Source of the DNA: Xanthomonas sp. 10-10
GTDB taxonomy: Bacteria > Pseudomonadota > Gammaproteobacteria > Xanthomonadales > Xanthomonadaceae
Assembly: GCF_040182365.1 (NCBI RefSeq)
Contig: NZ_CP144460.1
Span: 1,798,001-1,862,000 of the forward strand
DNA length: 64,000 bases
Direction of reading: 5' to 3'
Shown: positions 17,301 through 26,048 of the stretch, one piece after another
Layout of the letters: the number at the start of each line of letters is the position of its first letter
How positions within the stretch are numbered: the stretch's first letter is position 1
The notes under the pieces: generated by a model
Database searches by the model: none
Told to the model about the DNA's origin: nothing
The model's input: the letters and a program-made list of their open reading frames with translations, nothing else
Program-made: the position numbers and the translations under genes

Positions 17301-17924
17301 GGACAGGGTCGCGAGCCAGACGTTGTCCAGATCGGCCAGCAGTGCACGGCTCACGCCGTACAGCACGAAGAACACGATGACGCCGATATAGACCCACAGG
17401 ATGCTGCGCGTGGTCACCGCCAGCACTGACAGCAACGCGGTGGTGAACAGCAGGTTGGGTAGCACCAGCACCAGCAGCGACCACAGATAGGGCAACACGG
17501 CGACCGGCCCCAACCGCGCCTGGTCGATCCACGGCATGAACTGCGCCATGAACATGCCCAGCGCGATCACCAGATACATCACCGTGCCGGCGATCAATGC
17601 CGCACCGATGCGGCCGACCAGGTAATCGCGGCGGCGCACCGGTGTGGAGAACACCAGCTCGGCGGTGCCCAGATCGAAGTCCCGCAGCAAGGCGTTGCTG
17701 ACGAACAGAGTGGTCACCAGCAGGCCGAGCAGGCTGAAAAGCCCCAGCAGCGTGGCGATCACGGTAGGCGCATTGCGCAGCACGTTGCCGATGCCGCCGC
17801 CGATCTGCACCACGTCGCTGGAGAGTGCGGCGAAGGCCAGCAAGGCGTACAGCGCGGCCAGCAACCACAGGAAGGGCGAGCGCAGTTGTTCGCGCAGCTC
17901 GAAGCGCAGGAACGCCAGGATCAT
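14334..17924 (-). CDS. ABC-2 type permease fused to M1-family aminopeptidase
   Basis: 1196 residues. The first ~260 residues form a six-helix ABC-2 permease, a second membrane block of similar size spans about 300-580, and the rest is an extracytoplasmic M1-type metallopeptidase. The zinc motif HEVAH is at 936-940 with the third ligand Glu probably at 960 (LSES); this gap is one residue longer than the classic M1 spacing. The start at 17924 has GGAG 7 bases upstream. The ATPase gene ends 12 bp upstream, so transporter and peptidase form one system. Substrate is unknown; peptide or lipoprotein handling at the membrane is plausible. Confidence 0.9.
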   Translation of the reverse strand: MILAFLRFELREQLRSPFLWLLAALYALLAFAALSSDVVQIGGGIGNVLRNAPTVIATLLGLFSLLGLLVTTLFVSNALLRDFDLGTAELVFSTPVRRRDYLVGRIGAALIAGTVMYLVIALGMFMAQFMPWIDQARLGPVAVLPYLWSLLVLVLPNLLFTTALLSVLAVTTRSILWVYIGVIVFFVLYGVSRALLADLDNVWLATLSDPLGIRALSQTLRYWSAEQRNLQLPPLTGYLLANRALWLGMSGLLFAATFALFRTERSGTRRRRGAAPAASTSAPAASVRVTTTRLTVTPAFAATTAFQQLLRQIRFDTLGVLRSAPFVVLLMLGLANFIPTALFTARLYGTAVLPVTSLMLQALQNSYSFLLIIVVLFYAGELVWKERSNRIDGITDAMPVPDWVPLLGKFVALLAVIASFQLAGALTAIALQLGRGYTSIEPLLYLKTLALGSVLYVLMGGMALALQVLSNNKFVGYALLMLVLIGQSALSMLDYTQNLYTFGGWPNAPYSDMNGYGHFLPGQLWFQGYWGLFLLALLLLSSAFWPRGVGHGVRQRLRLALQRLRSPTGAALAVTLLGFAVVGGWLYWNTNVYNSFLSPEQQLDLQARYEREYGKYRNLPQPRIIAVDNHVDLHPETQSVVIDATWTVRNTHPTPISDVHIGMQGRTGDRSLVQVDLGGQTLITHDVPAGYRIYRLHTPLQPGQERVFRFRVDQHPHGITAGQAQTDLVANGSFFNSQVLPWFGYNSQTEITDRNDRRKRGLGEPTRMPKLEDQAARANTYVSDDADWLSFASTICTAPDQIALAPGYLHKQFQQAGRRCFRYVMDRPMLNFYAYLSARWQVRKAYYNKIPIEIYYDPKHPYNVQRMIEGVQKSLAYYEANFTAYQHHQVRIIEFPGYAGFAQSFANTIPYSESIGFIADLRDKDDIDYVFYVTAHEVAHQWWAHQVIGANVQGATVLSESLAQYSALMVMEREYGRAHMRRFLKYELDRYLEGRGGETIDELPLYRVENQQYIHYRKGSLAFYRLREEIGEQALNRALQRFLQAKAFQQPPYTTSAELLQAIRAEALPDQQGMITDLFEKITFYDNRVVSAQAHKRPDGRFDVTVQTQAAKLQADGRGKEHAVPMDDWIEVGIYGLPAGKNAQAPVLALQRQHVTSATPSFTLTVDALPIEAGFDPDNKLIDRVPDDNRKRVTLQ

Positions 17925-17936
17925 CGCAGCGCTCCG

Positions 17937-18830
17937 TCAGGCGGCCAGCGCTTGCTTGCGCAGGCGCTGGAAATAGACATCCTCAAGATCGGGGGCGACC
18001 TGCTCGAAGCCGGGCTCCGGGCAATCGGTGCTGAACACGTGGATCACCGGGTGGCCGGCGATCAGGCGCGTGGACAACACGGTGAAACGTGCTTCGTAAT
18101 CGGGCAAGGCTTGCTTGCTGACCTGCTTGCGCCAGACCTGCTGATGCAGCATGTCGATCGCATCGACGGGCCGCCCGGTCAGCAGCACCTGGCCCTTGTT
18201 CATGATGGCCATCGTCGGGCAGAGGTCGGTGACGTCTTCGACGATATGGGTGGACAGGATCACCACCACGTTCTCGCCGATTTCGGCCAGCAGATTCAAA
18301 AAGCGGTTGCGCTCTTCCGGGTCCAGCCCGGCGGTGGGCTCATCGACGATGACCAGTTGCGGATCGCCCAGCAGCGCCTGCGCGATGCCGAAGCGCTGGC
18401 GCATGCCGCCGGAATAGGTGCCGAGCTTGCGCTTGCGCGCATCCCACAGATTGACCTGCTGCAACAGCCGCTCGACCACCTCCTTGCGTTGGCCGCGATC
18501 GGTGAGCCCCTTGAGCACGGCGAAGTGATCGAGCATGTCCAGCGCGCTCACCTTCGGGTACACGCCGAAATCCTGCGGCAGATAGCCCAGCCGGCGCCGC
18601 AACGCGTCCTTGTCGGCGAGCACGTCGATGCTGCTGCCATCGGCACCGGTCAGGCTGACGCTGCCCGAATCTGGCTCCTGCAGCGTGGCCAGCGTGCGCA
18701 TCAGCGACGATTTGCCGGCGCCGTTTGGCCCGAGCAGTCCGAACATGCCGCGAGGAATGTCCAGCGTGACGCCTTGCAGCGCATGCACGCCATTGGCATA
18801 GGTCTTGGACAACGCACGGATCTGCAGCAT
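17937..18830 (-). CDS. ABC transporter ATP-binding protein
   Basis: 297 residues. Walker A is GPNGAGKSS near residue 37, the signature is YSGGMRQRF near 138, and Walker B is LVIVDEPTAGLD near 160. It has the length and C-terminal extension of ATPases that drive ABC-2 exporters. AGGAG 7 bases before the ATG supports the start. It energises the permease-peptidase encoded 12 bp downstream; no substrate-binding protein is present, consistent with an exporter or a mechanochemical role rather than uptake. Confidence 0.93.
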   Translation of the reverse strand: MLQIRALSKTYANGVHALQGVTLDIPRGMFGLLGPNGAGKSSLMRTLATLQEPDSGSVSLTGADGSSIDVLADKDALRRRLGYLPQDFGVYPKVSALDMLDHFAVLKGLTDRGQRKEVVERLLQQVNLWDARKRKLGTYSGGMRQRFGIAQALLGDPQLVIVDEPTAGLDPEERNRFLNLLAEIGENVVVILSTHIVEDVTDLCPTMAIMNKGQVLLTGRPVDAIDMLHQQVWRKQVSKQALPDYEARFTVLSTRLIAGHPVIHVFSTDCPEPGFEQVAPDLEDVYFQRLRKQALAA

Positions 18831-18974
18831 GGACGGCTCCTGTGTCCTGGGGTGGTTCGATCTTCACGACGTTGCCGCATCGCCACATCCGCCGGAAGTC
18901 ACGGCGACGATCGACTACAGCTGTTCGACGTGACCGTGCGGCGGATGTGACCGAGCCCGCCGGCGCCGCTGCGC

Positions 18975-19364
18975 TCAGCCCACCTCGTACAGCTCCAGCG
19001 GCAAGTCGTCCGGGTCGGCGAAGAAGGTGAAGCGGCGGCCGGTGTACTCGTCGATGCGGATGTCCTCGGTGGCCACGCCATGCGCAGTGAGATGCGCCAC
19101 GGCCGCGTCCAGATCCTCGACACGGAAGGCGAGATGGCGCAGGCCGCGTGCTTCCGGGCGGCTGGGGCGCAGCGGTGCGGCGGGAAACGAGAACAGCTCG
19201 ATCTGGCCGCCATCGGGCAGTGCCAGGTCCAGCTTCCAGGAAGCGCGCGCCTGCCGGTAATGCTCATCGAGCACCCGCAGGCCCAGGATGTCGCAGTAGA
19301 ACGTTTTGGAGACCGCGTAGTCGCCGGCGATGATCGCCACGTGGTGGATGCCGGCCAGCTTCAT
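18975..19364 (-). CDS. VOC-superfamily protein (glyoxalase/dioxygenase-like)
   Basis: 129 residues, a single VOC domain: IHHVAIIAGDY at the N-terminus (metal-ligand His), LRHLAFRVEDLDAAV in the middle and ending in DPDDLPLELYEV with a Glu ligand. The sequence resembles the GloA2/YaeR group of small metalloproteins. Function in this group is not settled; lactoylglutathione-lyase-type activity is often proposed. GAGG upstream supports the ATG at 19364. It reads divergently from mmuP. Confidence 0.88.
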   Translation of the reverse strand: MKLAGIHHVAIIAGDYAVSKTFYCDILGLRVLDEHYRQARASWKLDLALPDGGQIELFSFPAAPLRPSRPEARGLRHLAFRVEDLDAAVAHLTAHGVATEDIRIDEYTGRRFTFFADPDDLPLELYEVG

Positions 19365-19743
19365 GCCGCGCCTCGTACGCGTTGCGGACGCTGGCGCTGC
19401 CCGGTGGTGAGCAGGGATGCACGGAGCGTGGCGACAGCGCCCGGGGCTGCGAGACGTGCCGGCAGCCGGGATGCGCTCCAGCGCTGCGTCTGCGCCGCCG
19501 TGCGTGTGTGCAGATGATGTGGCATGGCAACAGTCCGGATGAGCAGTCGCGAGGATACCCTCGGTAGCGCCCGGGCGTGTCGTGCAGGCCGGGCCGGGCG
19601 CGAAGCATGCGTGGGCCGATCGTGGGCGCGACCTGCCGCATGGCATCCCGCAATACCTGGTTGCGCGTCACGCCTGGCCACTGCATGGCTGTGCTCGCCT
19701 GCGCGCGCATGGCAGGATGCGCTGCCACCGATCAGACACGCCG
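19365..19743. other. 379-bp divergent intergenic region between VOC gene and mmuP
   Basis: This must hold promoters for both flanking genes. No S-adenosylmethionine riboswitch-like core, T-tract terminator or repeat was recognised, and mmuP has no strong ribosome binding site. Open frames in the region are arginine/alanine-rich and look like chance. Confidence 0.45.
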
Positions 19744-21141
19744 ATGCCCGAGCCGTCGTCCAGCGCCGCACCGCAATTCCAGCGCAGCATGCAGGTGCGC
19801 CATCTGGTGATGCTCTCGCTGGGCGGGGTCATCGGCACCGGGCTGTTCTTCAACACCGGCTACATCATTGCCAGCACCGGTGCGTTGGGCACGGTGATCG
19901 CCTACCTGATCGGTGCGCTGGTGGTGTATCTGGTGATGCAATGCCTGGGCGAACTGGCGGTGGCGATGCCGCAGACCGGTGCCTTCCATGTGTATGCGGC
20001 GCGCTACCTTGGCCCGGCCACCGGGTACGTGGTGGCGTGGTTGTACTGGTTGACCTGGACGGTGGCGCTGGGTTCGAGCCTGACCGCTGCGGCGTTCTGC
20101 ATGCAGTACTGGTTCCCGCACACGCCGGCGTGGCCGTGGTGTGTGCTGTTCTGCGCGCTGATCTTCGGCCTGAACACGGTGTCGGCGCGCTGGTTTGCCG
20201 AGGGCGAGTTCTGGTTTTCGTTGATCAAGGTGATCACGATCCTGGTGTTCATCCTGCTGGGTGGCGCGGCGGTGATCGGCCTGCTTCCGTTGGCCAATGG
20301 CTCGCCCGCGCCCGGGCTGCGCCATCTGCGTGCCGACGGCTGGTTTGCGCAAGGCACGCTGCCGATTCTGATGACGATGGTGGCGGTGAATTTCGCCTTC
20401 TCCGGCACCGAATTGATCGGCGTTGCCGCAGGCGAAACCGCGCAGCCGGCGCGTGCGATTCCGCTGGCGATCCGCACCACGCTGGTGCGCTTGGTGGTGT
20501 TGTTCGTCGGCACGGTGCTGGTGCTTGCCGCACTGTTACCCGCCGAGCAGGCAGCGGTGGACACCAGCCCATTCGTGCGTGCGTTCGAGCTGCTGGGCAT
20601 TCCGTATGCGGCTGATATCTTGAATGCGGTGATCCTCACCGCGATCCTGTCCGCAGCCAATTCCGGCCTGTACGCAGCCGCGCGCATGCTGTGGTCGCTG
20701 GCCAACGAAGGCACGCTGCCGGTGCGGCTTGCACGCCTGACAAAGCGCGGCATTCCCTTGCCTGCTTTGCTGTTGAGCATGTTGGGCGGCCTGTTGGCGC
20801 TACTCACCGGCGTCTACGCGGCCGATACCGTGTTCGTGGCGATTTCGGCAGTATCGGGTTTTGCGGTGGTGGTGGTGTGGCTGAGCATCTGCGCCTCGCA
20901 CTATTTTTTTCGGCGCCAGTTGCTGCGCGACGGCTTTGCAGTAGAGACATTGGCCTATCGCGCGCCGTGGTATCCGTGGACGCCGATCCTGGGCTTTACG
21001 CTATGCCTGCTGGCCTGTGTCGGCTTGGCATTCGATCCGCAGCAGCGCATCGCGCTGTGGTGCGGGATCCCGTTCGTGGCACTGTGCTATGGCGCCTATG
21101 CACTGACCCGATGGCTCGCAGCCAGGAGACTGCACGTATGA
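19744..21141 (+). CDS. mmuP: Amino acid permease, probable S-methylmethionine transporter
   Basis: 465 residues with about 12 membrane segments, of the APC amino-acid permease family. The N-terminal [16 protein letters not shown] is the conserved GxIGxGLF motif in helix 1. Substrate assignment rests on the next gene, mmuM, whose ATG overlaps this stop (ATGA); in E. coli mmuP and mmuM are also paired. Uptake would supply plant-derived S-methylmethionine as a methyl donor for methionine synthesis. The start at 19744 is the first ATG before the conserved basic-hydrophobic N-terminus; upstream in-frame sequence is not protein-like. Confidence 0.85.
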   Translation: MPEPSSSAAPQFQRSMQVRHLVMLSLGGVIGTGLFFNTGYIIASTGALGTVIAYLIGALVVYLVMQCLGELAVAMPQTGAFHVYAARYLGPATGYVVAWLYWLTWTVALGSSLTAAAFCMQYWFPHTPAWPWCVLFCALIFGLNTVSARWFAEGEFWFSLIKVITILVFILLGGAAVIGLLPLANGSPAPGLRHLRADGWFAQGTLPILMTMVAVNFAFSGTELIGVAAGETAQPARAIPLAIRTTLVRLVVLFVGTVLVLAALLPAEQAAVDTSPFVRAFELLGIPYAADILNAVILTAILSAANSGLYAAARMLWSLANEGTLPVRLARLTKRGIPLPALLLSMLGGLLALLTGVYAADTVFVAISAVSGFAVVVVWLSICASHYFFRRQLLRDGFAVETLAYRAPWYPWTPILGFTLCLLACVGLAFDPQQRIALWCGIPFVALCYGAYALTRWLAARRLHV

Positions 21142-22100
21142 CGACACTTCCTCGCCAGCCGCGCGTGGATGCGCCTTTCAGTGCGGCGCTCCAGCACGAT
21201 GGGTATGTGCTGCTGGATGGCGCGCTTGCCACCGAGCTGGAGCAACGCGGCTGCGATCTCAACGATGCGCTATGGTCGGCGCGCGTGCTGATGGAGCAAC
21301 CGGAGCTGATCTATCAGGTGCATCGCGACTACTTCGCTGCCGGCGCGCAGTGTGCGATCACCGCCAGTTACCAGGCCACACCGCTGGGCTTTGCGGCGCG
21401 CGGGCTGGATCTGGCGCAGTCGCAGGTGCTGATCGCGCGCAGCGTGGCACTGGCTGCGCAGGCGCGTGCCGATCATCTGCAGATGCAACCGCAGGACGCG
21501 CCGTTGTGGGTGGCCGGGTCTGTGGGGCCGTATGGCGCCTATCTGGCCGATGGTTCGGAATACCGCGGCGACTATGCGTTGCCATTGGCGCAATTGATGG
21601 ACTTCCATCGCCCGCGCATCGCCGCGCTGGCAGCGGCGGGCGTGGATGTGCTGGCCTGCGAGACGCTGCCCTCGGCGAACGAGATCGTGGCTTTACGTCT
21701 GCTGCTGGAAGAGTTCCCGCAATTGCATGCGTGGTTCTCCTTCACCTTGCGCGATGCCGACCATCTGAGCGATGGCACGCCGCTGGCGCAGGTGATTCCG
21801 GCGCTGGATGCCTGCGTGCAGGTGATCGCGGTGGGGATCAACTGCATCGCGCTGGATCGGGTCACCGCCGCATTGCAGAGCCTGTCGGCGCTGACCGCCT
21901 TGCCGCTGGTGGTGTATCCCAACTCCGGCGAGCACTACGATGCTGGCGACAAGCGCTGGCATGCCGGCGATGCGCCGGCCTGCAGCCTGGCAGACCAGCA
22001 CGCGCAGTGGGTGGCTGCAGGCGCGCGCCTGATCGGCGGCTGCTGCCGCACCACGCCGCGCGACATTGCAGCGCTGGCAGCCGCACGCGTGGCGGGTTGA
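21138..22100 (+). CDS. mmuM: Homocysteine S-methyltransferase
   Basis: 320 residues. It transfers a methyl group from S-methylmethionine (or S-adenosylmethionine) to homocysteine, giving methionine. Conserved features are [14 protein letters not shown] near the N-terminus, [24 protein letters not shown] and the C-terminal zinc cysteines in IGGCCRTT, with a further zinc Cys in GINC. Length fits the MmuM family. It overlaps the permease gene by four bases and converges on the DUF885 gene 186 bp away. Confidence 0.93.
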   Translation: MTTLPRQPRVDAPFSAALQHDGYVLLDGALATELEQRGCDLNDALWSARVLMEQPELIYQVHRDYFAAGAQCAITASYQATPLGFAARGLDLAQSQVLIARSVALAAQARADHLQMQPQDAPLWVAGSVGPYGAYLADGSEYRGDYALPLAQLMDFHRPRIAALAAAGVDVLACETLPSANEIVALRLLLEEFPQLHAWFSFTLRDADHLSDGTPLAQVIPALDACVQVIAVGINCIALDRVTAALQSLSALTALPLVVYPNSGEHYDAGDKRWHAGDAPACSLADQHAQWVAAGARLIGGCCRTTPRDIAALAAARVAG

Positions 22101-22286
22101 ACGCAGCCGGTAAAGCGGCGGCGTTCATCGCAGGGCAGGGCGTCGGACGGACCGGTCAGCCGCGTGTGTGCCAATGGCAGACGCTGGCGCGGCGTCAGCT
22201 AGCCCGCGCCTTGGGCGATGCCCACAGGTGACGCGCCTGGTCCGGAGCGCGTGACCTGCAGTGGCTTGACGACCGTGATGCCGCGC

Positions 22287-24236
22287 TCACCCTTTTTGCG
22301 TTGCGATCCAGCGCTGGATCTTGTCCTGCAGGATCTCCAGCGGCACCGAGCCATCCTTGAGTACTTCGGTATGGAAGGCACGGACGTCGAAGCGCGGCCC
22401 CAGCTCGCGCTGCGCCTGCTCGCGCAGCTGCGCGATCTTCATCTCGCCGACCTTGTAGGCCAGCGCCTGGCCGGGGATGGCCATGTAGCGGTCGACTTCG
22501 GCTTCGGCATCGGTGCGGCTCATCGCCGAGTTGTCCAGCATGTAGTCGATGGCCTGGGCCCGCGTCCAGCCCTTGCTGTGCAGGCCGGTATCGGCAACCA
22601 GCCGGATCGAGCGCCACAATGCGTTTTGCAGGTAGCCGTAATAGTTGTAGGGGTCCTGATACAGCCCCAACTCGCGCCCCAGCGATTCGGCGTACAGCCC
22701 CCAGCCCTCGATGTAGGCGGTCTCGCCTCCGAGGCGGCGGAACTTGGGCAGGTCGGTCAGCTGCTGCTGCAGCCCGAGCTGGTAGTGGTGGCCCGGAATC
22801 GCTTCGTGCAGGTACAGGCTCTCCGCTTCCCAGGTCTTGCGCGAGGGCAGGTCGGAGGTATTGACGTAGAAGATGCCCGGGGTGCCGCCATTGCTGCCGG
22901 TGACGCTGGGACGCATGTACGAGCCGCTGGCAGCCGATTGCGCGCGCTGCGGTTCCACCGCGCGTACTTCCAGCTCCGGAATGCCCTGCAGGGCGAACAG
23001 CCGCGGCACTGCGCCTTGCACGCGCCCCTGCAGGCCACGGTAGTACCCCAGCAGCTCGGTGTCGCTGCGGAAGCCGAAGCGCTTGTCGGTCTGCATGAAC
23101 TTGTAGAACTTGGGCAGGTTGCCGCGGAACTTGACCTGCTTGGTCAGCGCGGTGATCTCGCCCTGCAGGCGCGCGACCTCCTCCAGCCCGATCTGGTGGA
23201 TCTGCTCCGGGCTCAGGTCGGAGGTGGTGCTTTGCCGCACGTCATAGGCGTACCACGCCGCGCCATTGGGCAGCGCGGCCAGGCCGTCGCTGTCACGGCA
23301 GGCGGGCAGGTATTCGGTGGCGATGAAACCGCGCAGCGCGCGATAGGCCGGCAGGATGCGCACTTCGATCAGCCGCTTGTACTCGGCGGTGAGGCGCTGC
23401 TTGTCGGCCTCGGGGATGTCGGCCGGCAGGTTGCGGATCGGCCCCCAGAACAGGCTGTCTTCGGCGCTGCGCGCGATGATCGCATCCAGCTGCGGCAACA
23501 CCTTCTGCATCAGTACCTTGGGCTGCACCACGCCGGCCTGCATGCCGGCGCGCATGTTGGTGATGGCCTGATCGAACAGGTCGGGAATGCCCAGCGCACG
23601 CCGCGACCAGTTGTCGTAATCCTTGACCGTCTTGAACGGCTGCGCGCCGGTGCCCGAGCCCAGCACCACCGTAATGCTGGCGATGTTGTAGAACTGGTTG
23701 ATCGGTAGCATCCAGCTGGGGAACTGCTCGGCTGCCAGGGCGCTGCGCGCATCGCGCACGAAGATCTGGTAGCTGAGCAGGTCCTGCCCGCTCAGACCGT
23801 CCGGCCCCAGTGCTTCGGCCTTGCCCAGCCACAGCACGGTGAAATCGTGCGACTGCTGGCGGAACGCCGGCGACAGGAAGTTGGGCAGCTGGTCGTTGTA
23901 GCGGGTCTCGCCCTGGAAGGTGGCCTGCAGCGGGTTGAGCTTGAGCGAAGCGTCCCAGTACTGGTCGTAGAGCAGGTTGAGTTGCTGCGCCTTGGTCAGC
24001 ACCACCGGTGCGGCCACTGCGCGCGGCCTGGCCTTGGCGGCCTTGCTGCCTTTGGCCGTCTTGGAGGCCTTGGCCGCCGGCTTGGTGGTCTTCTTGCCTT
24101 TGCTCGCCTTCGCGCGCGTCTGCGTGGTCTGTGCCTTGGCGGTCTTCTTCTTGGCCGCATCGGCGGGCGCTGCCACTGACAGGCTCAACACGGCGGCGAG
24201 GGCCAGCGACAGCAGGCGGGAAAAGCTGAGGGGCAT
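22287..24236 (-). CDS. DUF885 family predicted metallopeptidase with histone-like linker
   Basis: 649 residues. A signal peptide (SRLLSLALAAVLSLSVAAPADA) is followed by about 50 residues made almost only of Lys, Ala and Thr (residues 28-78), resembling a histone H1 tail, then the DUF885 domain. The motif HEAIPGHH near residues 476-483 is the HExxxH-type zinc site of this family. DUF885 proteins are putative exported or membrane-associated zinc carboxypeptidase-like enzymes; substrate is unknown. The start at 24236 is preferred because GGAG lies 8 bases upstream and it leaves a clean signal peptide; an ATG six codons earlier is possible. Confidence 0.88.
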   Translation of the reverse strand: MPLSFSRLLSLALAAVLSLSVAAPADAAKKKTAKAQTTQTRAKASKGKKTTKPAAKASKTAKGSKAAKARPRAVAAPVVLTKAQQLNLLYDQYWDASLKLNPLQATFQGETRYNDQLPNFLSPAFRQQSHDFTVLWLGKAEALGPDGLSGQDLLSYQIFVRDARSALAAEQFPSWMLPINQFYNIASITVVLGSGTGAQPFKTVKDYDNWSRRALGIPDLFDQAITNMRAGMQAGVVQPKVLMQKVLPQLDAIIARSAEDSLFWGPIRNLPADIPEADKQRLTAEYKRLIEVRILPAYRALRGFIATEYLPACRDSDGLAALPNGAAWYAYDVRQSTTSDLSPEQIHQIGLEEVARLQGEITALTKQVKFRGNLPKFYKFMQTDKRFGFRSDTELLGYYRGLQGRVQGAVPRLFALQGIPELEVRAVEPQRAQSAASGSYMRPSVTGSNGGTPGIFYVNTSDLPSRKTWEAESLYLHEAIPGHHYQLGLQQQLTDLPKFRRLGGETAYIEGWGLYAESLGRELGLYQDPYNYYGYLQNALWRSIRLVADTGLHSKGWTRAQAIDYMLDNSAMSRTDAEAEVDRYMAIPGQALAYKVGEMKIAQLREQAQRELGPRFDVRAFHTEVLKDGSVPLEILQDKIQRWIATQKG

Positions 24237-24591
24237 TACCGGCTCCGGAAACAAGCGAGCGGGGAGCTTGCCCGATCCGCACCGTTACGGCCAGCCGTGC
24301 GGCGCATGCGGCGTGCATGCAATTCAGATGCGGCACGGGCAGCGGAGGGGGCCTGGCTGCAATGGTGCGCTGCGATAACCCGCCGCGCAGCGTGCTGCCA
24401 TGGGCGCTGCCGGCCTCGGTCAGGCACCGTGTGGGCACCGCGCCGTCTCAAGAGCAGCCGACAAAACGCCTGTGCTCACCGCCAGACGGGCGCGGCCGGT
24501 ACTTGGCCCCACGGGGACCACGCGGGTACCCCGATGCCGAGTGCGCGGTCGGCCCCAGCCGACGACTGCGCGCTACGTTTGGTGGCCGCTC
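24237..24591. other. 355-bp intergenic region, nothing definite
   Basis: Lies between the yhhQ stop and the DUF885 start, both minus strand. It contains short GC-rich palindromes (for example around GGCCCCACGGGGACC near 24506) but no T tract, so no firm terminator. No coding potential was seen. Confidence 0.4.
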
Positions 24592-25368
24592 TTAGTCGGC
24601 AGCGGCTTCTTCGCGCAACTGCTCGGCGCGTTCGGCACCCAGATACGCGCTGATGGCGCGGCGCGCAAGGTATAGCAGCGGAATCAAGGCGATCGCAAAA
24701 CCCATCTTGTAGATGTAGTTGAGTGTGCTCACCGCCAGGAACTGGTCGGTGGACCAATGCTGCGGGCCAAGCACGAACGCGATGTAGATCACCACGAAGC
24801 TGTCCACCAACTGCGACACTGCGGTGGAGCCGGTGGCGCGCAGCCAGACGTGTTTTTCGCCGGTGACCTTGCGGATGCGATGGAACACCGACACGTCGAT
24901 CAACTGGCCGAACAGGAAGGCCACCAGCGAGCCGCCGATCGTCCACAATCCCTGCCCGAACACCGCCACGAATGCGGCCTGGTAATCCGGCACGCCCTGG
25001 CTCTGCGCCGCGGTCACCCACCAGCCTGCCGGCGCTAATGCGATGGCGGCAAACGCGAACACGAAACCGTAGCCGATCAGCGCAACCGCCACCCACGAGA
25101 TGAAACGCACCCCGCGGCTGCCGAAGAACTCGTTGATGGTGTCGGTCATGATGAACACCACCGGCCACAGCAAGGTGCCGGCGGTGAAGCTGAGCGAACC
25201 GGTCTGGCCGAACAGGTTCCAGTTCAGCGGCGCGATGCCGAGGGTGTCTTCCAGTGCGAAGATCTTGACGCCGATGAACTCGGCCAGGGCCGCGTTGACG
25301 CAGAAGAATGCCGCCAAGGCAATGAACAGGCGGACCGCACGATCGTCGAGGGTACGCGTGTGTGTCAT
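24592..25368 (-). CDS. yhhQ: Queuosine precursor transporter YhhQ
   Basis: 258 residues, about six membrane segments. Features of the vitamin-uptake VUT_1/YhhQ family are NAALAEFIGVKIFAL near the N-terminus, FIMTDTINEFFG, and a late LIDVSVFHRIRK with nearby STAVSQLVDSFVV. The family imports preQ0/preQ1 for tRNA queuosine modification. It starts 5 bp after the DUF502 stop, so the two are probably co-transcribed; the tight spacing leaves no room for a preQ1 riboswitch of its own. Confidence 0.9.
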   Translation of the reverse strand: MTHTRTLDDRAVRLFIALAAFFCVNAALAEFIGVKIFALEDTLGIAPLNWNLFGQTGSLSFTAGTLLWPVVFIMTDTINEFFGSRGVRFISWVAVALIGYGFVFAFAAIALAPAGWWVTAAQSQGVPDYQAAFVAVFGQGLWTIGGSLVAFLFGQLIDVSVFHRIRKVTGEKHVWLRATGSTAVSQLVDSFVVIYIAFVLGPQHWSTDQFLAVSTLNYIYKMGFAIALIPLLYLARRAISAYLGAERAEQLREEAAAD

Positions 25369-25373
25369 GGGCT

Positions 25374-26048
25374 TCAGCGATCCGCAGTACGGGTGAAGGG
25401 AACCGACTCCGGCGCAACCGCGCCACCGGAAATGATGAAACTCATCGCCTGGTCCACGCTCCAGTCGGTGGGCGTGAGCAGTTCGACCGGCACGATTTCC
25501 AGATAGCCGGAGGTGGGGTTGGGCGTGGTCGGCACATACACCGCCGCCAGCTCACGGCCGGTGCCTTGCTCCTTGATCACGCGCGTGACCAAGCCGACCG
25601 ACTTCATGTCGCGATGCGGGAAGTCGATCAGCACCACGCGCTGCGTGCTACCGGGCTGGGTCTGCAGGATGTCGAGCAGTTTGCGCGCGCTGTCGTAGAC
25701 CACGCTGGCCAGCGGGATACGCCGCATGATCGCCTCGAACCAGCGCAGCAAACGTTGGCCGATCACCCGCCGGCTCAGGATGCCGACGAACAGGATCGCC
25801 CCCACTGTGGCGATCAGTGCGATGGTGTTCTGCACCCACAGCGCCTTGATCCAGCCCAGGTAATCGGGAAACGAGGCCGCGATGCGCTCGGACAATGGCA
25901 CCACCCACGGGCTGCTGATGCCAGAGAGCAGTGAAAAGACGAACTTCACCACCACCCATGTCAGCCAGACCGGCAGCAGGGTCAGCAACCCGGTCAGAAA
26001 CACGCGTTGCAGGGAAGGGCGGGGATGCGGAGTGGGGGATTCGGACAT
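25374..26048 (-). CDS. DUF502 family membrane protein
   Basis: 224 residues. Two N-terminal membrane segments (VFLTGLLTLLPVWLTWVVV and IALIATVGAILFVGI) are followed by a soluble domain containing VVLIDFPHRDMKSVGLVT and AVYVPTTPNPTSGYLEIV, typical of DUF502. Function is unknown. The ATG at 26048 (MSESPTPHPR) is preferred over upstream ATGs whose codons read through a GGGATTGG repeat. It is followed closely by yhhQ. Confidence 0.88.
   Translation of the reverse strand: MSESPTPHPRPSLQRVFLTGLLTLLPVWLTWVVVKFVFSLLSGISSPWVVPLSERIAASFPDYLGWIKALWVQNTIALIATVGAILFVGILSRRVIGQRLLRWFEAIMRRIPLASVVYDSARKLLDILQTQPGSTQRVVLIDFPHRDMKSVGLVTRVIKEQGTGRELAAVYVPTTPNPTSGYLEIVPVELLTPTDWSVDQAMSFIISGGAVAPESVPFTRTADR

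Noticed and set aside
19365..19743. SAM-type riboswitch before mmuP
   Set aside because: A methionine-related gene made this worth checking, but no conserved core, pseudoknot-like pairing or terminator was recognised.
25369..25373. preQ1 riboswitch before yhhQ
   Set aside because: Only five bases separate the DUF502 stop from the yhhQ start, so there is no room for an aptamer in the intergenic space.
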